This document shows, in pieces, positions 1 through 8,600 of a stretch of 13,477 nt of DNA. The position numbers were made by a program, and so were the translations under genes. Origin of the DNA: Bacteroidota bacterium (lineage in GTDB: Bacteria > Bacteroidota > Bacteroidia > UKL13-3); the NCBI GenBank assembly GCA_947462865.1, contig CANHRW010000035.1, positions 1 to 13,477 on the forward strand, in the 5' to 3' direction. A model generated the notes under the pieces. That model did no database searches, had not been told where the DNA came from, and saw only the letters and a list, made by a program, of their open reading frames with translations. How positions within the stretch are numbered: position 1 is the first letter of the stretch; each line of letters begins with the position of its first letter.

Positions 1-1
1 T

Positions 2-1850
2 AATACGATTGTCGTATCCGGAAAATTCAGAATTGCGAATTCAACAAAAAGAATCGCGCTCATCGATAAAACAAATGGCTTTATTTATTCATGGTCGCCA
101 GAAATAAATGTATTCAGTAGCAGTATCAACTGTATTAAAGTATACAATTCTCAACTGTATGTAGGTGGTAGTTTTAATTTAACTAACTACCAAGTAAGTG
201 GCTCAACTCCAATCAGATCAAATTTTGCTGTGTTTAATATTACAAATCCTTTCCAAGTTCTACTGAGCAATGTCAGGATTATGTTAACCGGCAATTCTAA
301 TGTTAATGTGTTTTCAATGGAGTCAGTTGGGTCTACTTTGTATGTAGGAGGTAACTTTGACAAGGTAGGTACAAACACTATATCCGATATTTTTGCGCTG
401 AATATGAACTTAGGTACAGTTAATACCTCATTCAATGCTAAACTATCACCCTCAACTTCATCATATGTATCTACTGTATCTATTATCAATGCCAATCAAC
501 TATTTATTGGAGGTAATTTTTCAACCATCGCATCAGTCAACAGAAGAAGTAATTTTATTTTGGTAACTAGTAATGGAAGTATCAATGTGAATGCACCATT
601 GAATATTGCAATTCAAAGTCAAACAATAGTAAGACAAATTACTTCAGTGGCTATAGGAACCAATTTATTCAGAGTTTTTGTGAATGGCCCTTTCAATACC
701 ATCAATGGTTCAAATAAAATTTTTCAGGGAATGGTTGCCTATGATTTTAATAGCCTAACAGGATCTTTTACCCTGGCAAATCAAATTGTAAATGGTACAG
801 CAGGTCCGGTAAATACCTGTATCAAAGATCCAAATGGGAATTTAATATTGGGTGGTTCATTTAGTTTTGCTGGTGGCGTGAGGTGTCCGCATTTAGCCGT
901 TTTCAATAGCAATGGTACCATTGATTTGACAGTTTCAAATCCATTTTTATTGAATTCCAATGGCGATATCTCCATTAAATCAATTTGTTTGTCAGGCTCT
1001 AGCCTGTACCTAGGGGGCAGATTTAAACCTGCTAACTCTGCAACACCTACAGCAGGTAGAAATGACGTTTTAAAACTATCAAAAGTTACGCTTGCTACAG
1101 ACTTGAACTTTCCTCAATTAGATGCAAGTTCTACAAACTCTGTAAATGTAATTACTGCTGATGGTATTAATTTATACATAGGAGGTTTATTTACCAAATA
1201 CATTTCTCCAAGCGGAAATACTGTTTCTAAATCAAACTTTTTTGCCTGGAATAGTTCATCTAATAATGCCATCAATTATACCGGTGATTTAACCAATGGG
1301 CAGGTAAATGACATTACGTACAATTCATCAGCGGTATTTATTGGCGGTACATTCAGTACATCTGTTGTTGGAAATTCTCCTGGTCTTGCAAAATTTTCTA
1401 AGAGTTCATTCAACCTTCAACCATTTATCACAAGTAGAAAACACACTTCTGTTACTGGATTAAAAATCATCAACTCCAATATTTATGTCGCTGAATTGAA
1501 AACCATTTCTTCATATGATATTGGGTCAAATGAACTTAAAAATTTATTTACTATATCGTCAGGTAGTTCAATTGTTTTAAATGCTATTTACCAAGTTTCA
1601 ACTTCCTTGTTTATTGCAGGTGGTAACGGAACAAAATTGTATTATGCTCCAATCAGTAACAATTCATTTTATCAGACAATAATACAAATGAATGAGGATG
1701 CTAGGTTTTCTGATGGATTTAGATTGTTGAATTATATTCCGTCTTTGTCAACCATTTATGGGGTCTACAAAGAAAATAATCGATACGACTATAAAGGTTT
1801 TACAACCATTTTTGCGAATGGAAAAAATACAAGTATCACTTTAAACAACA
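2..1850 (+). repeat. About 12 divergent beta-propeller-type repeats (delta-60/DUF5122-like), first gene
   Basis: Tandem units of roughly 45-58 residues. Each has a hydrophobic strand, then a core such as LYVGGNF, LFIGGNF, LILGGSF, LYLGGRF, LYIGGLF or VFIGGTF, then a loop and a second strand near 'FALN' or 'LAVFN'. Cores are readable near bases 155, 338, 506, 845, 998, 1166 and 1334. One unit, near 680, has VFVNGPF. The last three units, from about 1440, are degenerate (YVAEL, FIAGG, IYGVY). The pattern resembles delta-60 (DUF5122) propeller blades; that family name is my inference from the motif. The first unit is cut by the window edge. Confidence 0.75.
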
Positions 1851-4800
1851 ATTTGTTACCACCTGCACCTCCAGCACCAACCACTGCATCAACTTTGATC
1901 AATTTTGTGCCAACAGCAACTACCATTAAAATGACTTGGAATGCAGGAAATGGTTCAAGAAGAATTGTATTGGCAAGAAAAAACACTGACCCTTTTATTC
2001 CCGCAATTATGCCAACGTCAATTGTAGCCAGTAATAATTTTGGTTCGGGTACTAACGTTGGTAATGCTACATTTTGTGTTTATGATGGAGATGGCAGTGA
2101 AGTAACCATCAATAATTTGCAAATTTTATCAGATTACAGGTTTACTATTATTGAGTACAACTTAAGCAATACGGCGAATAACAATTCTGCCATCAGAACC
2201 TATAATACAGCAACCTATCCTTTGGCATCATGTATTACGCTCGATTACTCTGCACCTAACGTTCCAACAAACATTACATATACAACAAGTCAGACAGCTG
2301 CTGTTACGCTTTCATATATTCCAGGAAATGGTTCTAGTAGAATGTGTATTATAAAAGAAGGTGCAAATTCTATTAATTTTAGTCCGGTTAAAGGGCAGTC
2401 ATATTTCAATGGTCAAGTTTTAAGTGATAGCTCTAGCGTTGTGGAATTTTCAGTAACCAATCAACCATTAGTCATTAACAGTCTTAATACAGCTTCAACC
2501 TATTGCATCGCTTTTTTTGAATACAATATGTATGCTGGTGCAGGTCCAAGGTATATGGCAATACCGACGAAATTGAATGTAACAACACTTGATTATGCCC
2601 CTATGCCAACTATCTCTTCAAGCAATCTAGTTGCAAGTAATGTATCAAAAACAAGTGCAAAGATTTCTTGGTCAAAAGGTTCAGGGTTAAGAAGTCTGGT
2701 GATGATTGCCAAATCACCAAAAATTAAAAACCAAAATGGCCATCAAAACTTTTTTCCAATATGGGGGGTCAATTATACTGCAGTAAATACAAGTTTAACA
2801 GCGGCCCCCTTCATTACAACTGATGGTTCCATTTTGACTACTGGTAACTTAGACCTATTGAATGCCCAATTACTTTACCACTCAGTAGATACAAATATAA
2901 ATGTAACCAACCTTACCCCCGGTACTTCTTATCAAATTACGGTAATGGAATCAAATGGGTTTAACTCACAAGTTTCATACTCGGTTCCAGACCTAAGACC
3001 TGTAATTAGTTTTACTACCTTACCCATTATCATACCACCCTCTTTGACTACAAACAACCACACAATCAATGTAAGTCAGGATGATGCCAAATTAAATTGG
3101 TCTGGTGGAAATGGTTCAAATAGCTTGGTCTTTTTGAGAAAAGGGGAGCCTGTAAATATAGTGCCTTCAAATGATGTCAATTATAATACAAACAACATTT
3201 ATGCCTCTTCAAATGCATTGTATTCAAATGGCAATTATGCAGTATATACTGGTTCGTCTTCAGGACTAGTAAACATTACCAATTTAGAACCTGATGTTGA
3301 GTACCATTTTGCAATTTATGATTACAATACCCAGACAGGAGAGTACAAATACAACCCAACTCCATACAGAGGCATATTCAAGACTGCAAAAGCTTGGCCT
3401 GTTGGAGCTGGAGGTATCAAAAAAGATGCTGGAGGAGGCATTGTAACTGACGCATCTGGAAATGTTTATGTTGCTGGCGCATTTGAACAATTTGCTTCTT
3501 GGGGAACACTTTCTATTCCTTCTTACGGAAGTACTGATATTTTTCTGGCAAAGTATTCATCTTCTGGTAAGCCACAATGGGTAATAAAACAAGGAGGAAG
3601 CAGTGCAGATGCTGCATCTTCAGTTGCATTAGATTTCGAAGGAAACCTCATTATAACTGGTAGTTTCAGAGGTACAGGAACATTTGGACAGGGTAATGTT
3701 TTTACATCAAACGGAATTGATGATATTTTCTTGTCAAAAATCTCACCTGCAGGAAGTGTCATTTGGAGTAAGCGAGCTGGTGGTAGTGACCAAGATGTGG
3801 CATATGCTATTACTTCAGATAATACTGGCAATATTTACCTAACAGGATACTTTAGAGGTACTATGTCATTCCCTAATAGTGCTGTTACTTTAACATCCAT
3901 GGGTGGAACAGATGCATTTGTAGCAAAATATGATTCTTCGGGTAATATTATTTGGGCTAAATCAGGTGGAGGTACTGGTAATGATTTTGCATACGGTGTT
4001 ACGGTGAATGGAAACAATATTGCAATAGTAGGACAGTTTGATGCCACTTCAACTTTTAGTGGTGCCACTATAACAAGCTCTGGATTATCAGATATTTTTC
4101 TTGCAGAATACAATGCTGCAAATGGCGCTTTGAACTGGATAAATAAATACGGAGGATCAGGGACAGATATTGGTTTCTCGGTAACAACAGCATTGAATGA
4201 TTATGTCATTACAGGTCAGTTTTCAAATGTATTGAGTGTAGGTACTACTACATTAAATTCCGTTGGTAATTCAGATATTTTAGTTGCAAGAATTACATCA
4301 ACAGGACAAGTAGTTTGGTTCAAAAGAGCAGGAGGAGTTAGCCAAGACGCAGGAAGAGGGATTGCATTAAATAGCAGCAATGATAAATTATTTGTTACTG
4401 GTAGTTTTGCAGAAACAGCCATGTTCGGAACCAATTCTGTAACTAGTTTTGGTAACTTAGATGTATTTGTAGCAACTGTTGATTTTACAACAGGTAGTTT
4501 TGAAACTATTTTTCAAAATGGTGGACCATCCGATGATGAAGCCAGAGGCATAACTGCAAATTCTTCTAATTCAAGCTTCGTAACTGGTTATTTCAATGGT
4601 CAAGGATCATTTGGAAACGTAGATTTAACCAGTGCAGGAGACTGGGATGTTTTCATTCACAAATTTACACTAGTTGTAGCACCGGATTTGTCAAATGGCA
4701 TGGTTGCTTGGTATAAAATGAATGGTGATGCAAATGATGCTTCGGGAAATGGAAACAATGGAATTGCACAAAATATAGTGTCGACTACCAACCGATCAAA

Positions 4801-5653
4801 TGAAGCCAATGGAGCATACCAATTTCAACAAGGAACTTTAATTGATGTAATAAAAGTAGACCCTATAAATGTTGCCGGTACAGCAACTACAGCTACATCA
4901 ACATTGGTTGCATGGATTAAAACGCCAGCAAATTATTCTAATAGCACCATTCCAAAACCAATTTTTTCTACATCAATCGACGACATTGAATACAGAAGTA
5001 TCCAATTGAGTGATATAGGAACCATTTCTTATTCGTACTTTAATCCTAATACGAGTTTACAAGTAGATCAGACTTCTCTTATTCCAATTCAAGACAATAC
5101 TTGGCATCACATTGCGGTTGTGTTTAAATCGGGTATTGAGTTAATTTTTTATTTAGATGGAAATGAAATAGGACGAAAAAGCATTGCTAACTTCTATGAA
5201 ACAGAGAATTTATTATCAACCCATTGGAATATTGGTCATATCACATATGCAGACCGTTTAACTAAATTGTATTCATTCAATGGGTCTTTAGATGATTTGA
5301 GATTGTTTAGAAGAGCATTGAGCAGTGCTGAAATCAATTCAATTAAAAATCAAAGTACGCTATTGGGTAAAAACGAATTGAGTTTTTCTAAAAAATTAGA
5401 TGAAAACAACAAGTTCAAACTTTGGCCAAACCCAACAAATGGGAGCCTGAATGTAAATTTTGGGAAATTGGTAAACAATCTAAAAGTAAATATTGTAGAT
5501 GTATCTGGAAAAGAAATTTACACCAAAGTACTTTCAAATTGTAATCAATCAGAGCTTTCAATAGATCTTGAACATTTAACAATGGGTTATTATTTTGTTC
5601 AATTAGAAACAGATGGTCATGTTCAAACTCATAAATTAGTCATTTCTAAATAG
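2..5653 (+). CDS. Giant T9SS-secreted multidomain surface protein (propeller, Fn3-like x4, SBBP propeller, LamG, sorting domain); 5' end missing
   Basis: The frame is open from base 2 to the TAG at 5651-5653 (1883 residues visible). The in-frame GTG at 230 is not the start, because propeller-type coding continues upstream of it to the window edge. Domains, numbered from base 2: residues 1-615, about 12 beta-propeller-type repeats with LYVGG-F cores; 624-1130, four fibronectin-III-like modules; 1132-1560, seven SBBP-type repeats; 1562-1782, a concanavalin A/LamG-like domain (AWYKMNGDANDASGNGNNG, TWHHIAVVF, GSLDDLRLFRRALS); 1805-1883, a type A T9SS sorting domain starting KLWPNP and ending KLVISK. 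From family knowledge, such proteins cross the outer membrane through T9SS and are attached to the surface or released. Adhesion or glycan binding is inferred; no catalytic motif is visible. A signal peptide is expected beyond the window edge. The next gene, 39 bases downstream, is a shorter relative. Confidence 0.95.
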   Translation, partial: NTIVVSGKFRIANSTKRIALIDKTNGFIYSWSPEINVFSSSINCIKVYNSQLYVGGSFNLTNYQVSGSTPIRSNFAVFNITNPFQVLLSNVRIMLTGNSNVNVFSMESVGSTLYVGGNFDKVGTNTISDIFALNMNLGTVNTSFNAKLSPSTSSYVSTVSIINANQLFIGGNFSTIASVNRRSNFILVTSNGSINVNAPLNIAIQSQTIVRQITSVAIGTNLFRVFVNGPFNTINGSNKIFQGMVAYDFNSLTGSFTLANQIVNGTAGPVNTCIKDPNGNLILGGSFSFAGGVRCPHLAVFNSNGTIDLTVSNPFLLNSNGDISIKSICLSGSSLYLGGRFKPANSATPTAGRNDVLKLSKVTLATDLNFPQLDASSTNSVNVITADGINLYIGGLFTKYISPSGNTVSKSNFFAWNSSSNNAINYTGDLTNGQVNDITYNSSAVFIGGTFSTSVVGNSPGLAKFSKSSFNLQPFITSRKHTSVTGLKIINSNIYVAELKTISSYDIGSNELKNLFTISSGSSIVLNAIYQVSTSLFIAGGNGTKLYYAPISNNSFYQTIIQMNEDARFSDGFRLLNYIPSLSTIYGVYKENNRYDYKGFTTIFANGKNTSITLNNNLLPPAPPAPTTASTLINFVPTATTIKMTWNAGNGSRRIVLARKNTDPFIPAIMPTSIVASNNFGSGTNVGNATFCVYDGDGSEVTINNLQILSDYRFTIIEYNLSNTANNNSAIRTYNTATYPLASCITLDYSAPNVPTNITYTTSQTAAVTLSYIPGNGSSRMCIIKEGANSINFSPVKGQSYFNGQVLSDSSSVVEFSVTNQPLVINSLNTASTYCIAFFEYNMYAGAGPRYMAIPTKLNVTTLDYAPMPTISSSNLVASNVSKTSAKISWSKGSGLRSLVMIAKSPKIKNQNGHQNFFPIWGVNYTAVNTSLTAAPFITTDGSILTTGNLDLLNAQLLYHSVDTNINVTNLTPGTSYQITVMESNGFNSQVSYSVPDLRPVISFTTLPIIIPPSLTTNNHTINVSQDDAKLNWSGGNGSNSLVFLRKGEPVNIVPSNDVNYNTNNIYASSNALYSNGNYAVYTGSSSGLVNITNLEPDVEYHFAIYDYNTQTGEYKYNPTPYRGIFKTAKAWPVGAGGIKKDAGGGIVTDASGNVYVAGAFEQFASWGTLSIPSYGSTDIFLAKYSSSGKPQWVIKQGGSSADAASSVALDFEGNLIITGSFRGTGTFGQGNVFTSNGIDDIFLSKISPAGSVIWSKRAGGSDQDVAYAITSDNTGNIYLTGYFRGTMSFPNSAVTLTSMGGTDAFVAKYDSSGNIIWAKSGGGTGNDFAYGVTVNGNNIAIVGQFDATSTFSGATITSSGLSDIFLAEYNAANGALNWINKYGGSGTDIGFSVTTALNDYVITGQFSNVLSVGTTTLNSVGNSDILVARITSTGQVVWFKRAGGVSQDAGRGIALNSSNDKLFVTGSFAETAMFGTNSVTSFGNLDVFVATVDFTTGSFETIFQNGGPSDDEARGITANSSNSSFVTGYFNGQGSFGNVDLTSAGDWDVFIHKFTLVVAPDLSNGMVAWYKMNGDANDASGNGNNGIAQNIVSTTNRSNEANGAYQFQQGTLIDVIKVDPINVAGTATTATSTLVAWIKTPANYSNSTIPKPIFSTSIDDIEYRSIQLSDIGTISYSYFNPNTSLQVDQTSLIPIQDNTWHHIAVVFKSGIELIFYLDGNEIGRKSIANFYETENLLSTHWNIGHITYADRLTKLYSFNGSLDDLRLFRRALSSAEINSIKNQSTLLGKNELSFSKKLDENNKFKLWPNPTNGSLNVNFGKLVNNLKVNIVDVSGKEIYTKVLSNCNQSELSIDLEHLTMGYYFVQLETDGHVQTHKLVISK
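1871..3391 (+). other. Four fibronectin type III-like modules, first gene
   Basis: Modules at about 1871-2245, 2246-2593, 2594-3025 and 3035-3391. Each has an early strand of W/Y-x-x-GNG type followed by a hydrophobic strand (TWNAGNGSRRIVLARK; SYIPGNGSSRMCIIKEG; SWSKGSGLRSLVMIAKS; NWSGGNGSNSLVFLRKG). Each also has a late strand of Fn3 type (YRFTIIEYN, YCIAFFEYN, YQITVMESNG, YHFAIYDYN) preceded by an 'NL-P-T/V' turn. A Pro-rich linker (PPAPPAPTTAS) separates them from the upstream propeller. They match the Fn3-like spacer modules common in T9SS cargo of Bacteroidota and probably act as spacers or binding modules. Confidence 0.8.
3395..4675 (+). repeat. Seven SBBP-type beta-propeller repeats, first gene
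   Basis: Seven units begin with Gly-Gly at 3410, 3593, 3779, 3968, 4151, 4331 and 4520, spaced 180-189 bases (60-63 residues). Consensus features are GG-x-x-x-D near the start, then a strand such as GNVYVAGAF, GNLIITGSF or GNIYLTGYF, then D-I/A/V-F-L/V-x-K, then S-x-G-x-x-x-W-x-K just before the next Gly-Gly. This matches SBBP (beta-propeller) repeats. A Trp strand at 3395 precedes unit 1, and unit 7 ends without one, which suggests a closed seven-bladed ring. Confidence 0.85.
4685..5345 (+). other. Concanavalin A-like/LamG domain, first gene
   Basis: About 220 residues carrying the hallmarks of LamG_3-type jelly-roll domains in secreted Bacteroidota proteins: MVAWYKMNGDANDASGNGNN at the N-terminal strand, STLVAWIKTP, NTWHHIAVVFKSG followed by FYLDGNEIG, and GSLDDLRLFRRALSSAEI at the end. 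From the family, such domains usually bind carbohydrate or protein ligands. The ligand here cannot be told. This domain and the preceding SBBP propeller are absent from the neighbouring paralogue. Confidence 0.85.
5414..5650 (+). other. T9SS type A C-terminal sorting domain, first gene
   Basis: The last 79 residues have the type A sorting pattern: FKLWPNPTNGSLNV, then VNIVDVSGKEI, then a late L-x-x-G-Y-Y-F-V-Q-L strand and a final KLVISK. The usual 'YPNP' is 'WPNP' here, a conservative aromatic change. Known role: it targets the protein to the T9SS translocon and is normally removed by the PorU sortase when the cargo is attached to the surface. Confidence 0.93.
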
Positions 5654-5692
5654 TCGTACAAGCATTTTTGGTGCGCTAATACAAAGAACAGT

Positions 5693-8600
5693 ATGAAAAA
5701 AATAATCGTTTCATGGATAGCCATTCTTATGGCAACTCAAAGCATTTTTGCTCAAACAATTGACAATAAATTTTGGGAAACAGATGGCATAGTCAATACC
5801 GTATTTAAAAAGAATAACCGCCTTTATTTAGGAGGAAAATTCAATTATGTTGGCCCTAATACTGGTTCTTCAATAATGTTTAATAACAAAACCAACTCTC
5901 AAATCAATTCAGATTTGAAAATTATGGGGCTGGTAAATACAATTGTAAAAGACAGTGTAACGGGTAAGATTTTTATAGGCGGCGAGTTCAATTCTATGGG
6001 TAGAAAAAACTTGTTGGTGCTCAATGCAGATGGCAGCCTAAATCCTTTGAATATACCGGTTAATGGTCCAGTTAAAGCATTGTGCGTAGCATCAGACGGA
6101 CTTCTAGTTGGAGGTTTATTTGATAAAATAGGAACTGTAAATAGGAACAATTGTGCAGCTGTCAATGTGTCCAATGGTCAAATTATGTCTGTGAATCCAA
6201 ACCCAGATGGTGAAGTTAGAGCTTTTGCCTTAGCAGGTGCAGAAGTTATAATGGGAGGAGCCTTTACAAATGTAATGGGTCAAACAAGAAACGGGATTGC
6301 TTCCTTTAGTATGTCTTCAAGTAATTTACAATCACTAAACAATTCATTCAATGGCATTGTCAATTGTTTACAATACGAAAATGGTGTATTGTATGTTGGG
6401 GGTGAATTTTCAAATATTGATACTTGTACAAGAAATAATTTTGCTGCCATCGACTTAGCTCTTAATGAAGTCATGCCTATCAATCCTGATATAAATGGAA
6501 CTGTAAATACAATTGCATTGACCAATAATTCAATTGTAATTGGAGGTAGTTTCAATACAGTTGGAACAGAGTTTAGAAACAATTTAGTAGAAATAGACAA
6601 AGCATTTGGCATTCCAACTTTGTTTGACCCAGCTCCTTCAGGAGAAGTAAAAACAGTGGTTTCAGCGAATTCAAGTTTATTCATTGGAGGAAGTTTTAAT
6701 TATATTGGCAATTCAGAAATTTCAAACTTTGCGCAACTTGATATGTCAGGAATACTTATGTCAAGCGCTCAATTTAACAATTCAATACATACACTTATAG
6801 TAAAATCAGATACCGTAATAGCAGGTGGTACTTTTTCAAGTTTTGGAGGCAAAACCCGACATAATTTTGCAGCTTTAGATTTTGAAACTGGAGCTTTAAT
6901 CAATTACTCACCAGATATAAACGAAGAAATTAAATCAATTGAATTTTACGGAAATAGCCTTGTTATTGGAGGCAAATTTTCAATGGTTAACAATGTCATT
7001 AGAAATGGATTTGCACTTATAGATACGGTATTGGGCGATCCAATAGCTATTAACGCTGATGTTGCAGGACAAGTAAATAAAATAATTATTACTGGGAACA
7101 GTGCTTATATAGGTGGGGCTTTTGATGCAGTTAATGCTAATTCTAGAAATAGTTTCGCAAAAATTTCACTATTAGATGGCAGTCTTTATCCAATGAATAT
7201 TAACATAGATGGAGAAGTAACCAACCTTAAAAACTATGACAATTATTTATACATAATGGGTAAATTTAGTCAAGTAAATGATTCATTGAGAAAAGGAATT
7301 TGCAGGATCAATTTATTTGAAAATGGAAATTTAGATACCTGGAATCCTAAAGTAAATAATTATGTGTATGATTTAGTTCAGGATCATGAAAAAGTATATA
7401 TAGGCGGAGCATATACAGAGATTGACGGAGTAAGCTCTAACTCCCTTAATGTCGTTGACACCATGAATGCTCAGCTAATTGATGGGTTTGACTCTAAAAT
7501 AAATTTCGAAGTGAGTTCAATAGAATTTGATGGCGATATTCTATTTGCAGCAGATTTAAATGGATCGAATGGTATTCATGCCTTACATTCCAACAATTCT
7601 GAATTGGTAGAATTAAATTTTAAAGGCGATTTCCAAAGTATCAATGAGTTAAAATTGATCGGTGATTATTTCTTTGTAAGTGGCAATTATCAATTAAACA
7701 ATGGGAATATCAGGAATAATTTAACTGGTATTAAAATGTCCGTTTCAGATCCTGATGTACCTGCATCTAATATTGCTTTTAGTGATGTAACACCTTTAGG
7801 AATGAAAATACATTTTAAGGGAGGAAATGGAGATAAACATTTAATCATTGGTCGTCAAAGTACTTCTGTGAATGTAACTCCTGTTGATGGAGTTGATTAT
7901 TCTGGTTCAAATGAATTTGGGAAAGGAAGTGCCATTGGAAATGGCAATTTTGTAATTTCAAATTCAACAGATACTGTAATTGAAATAAATTCTATGAATA
8001 AAGCAACGCAATATCATTTTGCAATTTATGAAGCAAATGGTATTGGAACTTTTATTAAATACCTAAAAACCAGTCCAGCTATAGCGAATGAGTCAACAAT
8101 TGCTGGTTATGATCCTCCTACTATTTCTGCAAGTACTATTTCTGCCAAAGAAATAAAAACCAATTCTATGACAATTTCTTGGCAAAATGGAAATGGTGCT
8201 AAAAGAATTGTTTTGGCAAGAGAAGGGTCTCCTGTAAATCAAGTGCCCAAAGACAGCTCAAATTATTTTTATAATTTTAATTTCGGAGATGGATATGAAC
8301 TTGGAACAGGCAATTTTGTAGTTTACAATGGACAAGAAAACCAGGTTCAAATATTTAATTTAAAGCCAGGAGTTAGCTATTATTATGCAGTTTTTGAATA
8401 CAATGGAATAGCTGCATTTGAAAGGGTAAAAACAACAGATCCGGCTACAGCAAATTTTGCAACATTGAGCCCTGCACTTGAACCAACCCAAGCATCATCC
8501 AATTTGGCATTTTCAGATATTGGAACCCAATCTGTAAAATTAAAATGGACTGCTGGAAATGGGGAAGGAAGAATAATAATAGCATCCGAATCTGTTGAAC

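Noticed and set aside
230..232. GTG as start codon of the first gene
   Set aside because: The same frame is open back to base 2, and the upstream residues already include a propeller-type unit with a LYVGGSF core, so the gene begins before the window.
2763..2768. Run of six G in AT-rich coding DNA as a phase-variation tract
   Set aside because: Six bases is short for slippage-driven switching, the frame is intact through it (W-G-V) and no second tract is nearby.
3305..3321. A 17-base identity between 3305 and 8011 (coding HFAIYD/E) as a recombination repeat
   Set aside because: It encodes a conserved Fn3-like strand and does not extend into flanking DNA, so shared protein constraint explains it.
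5663..5670. CATTTTTG in the first spacer as a -7 promoter element (one mismatch to TANNTTTG)
   Set aside because: No TTTG-type -33 element is found at the right distance upstream, and such near matches are common in AT-rich DNA.
6280..6684. Minus-strand open frame of 134 codons, and similar ones at 187-495, 3523-3831, 3835-4113 and 5899-6174
   Set aside because: They lie wholly inside well-supported + strand repeat regions and their translations lack any domain or signal. They arise because repeated Gly/Ile/Phe codons leave the opposite strand free of stops.
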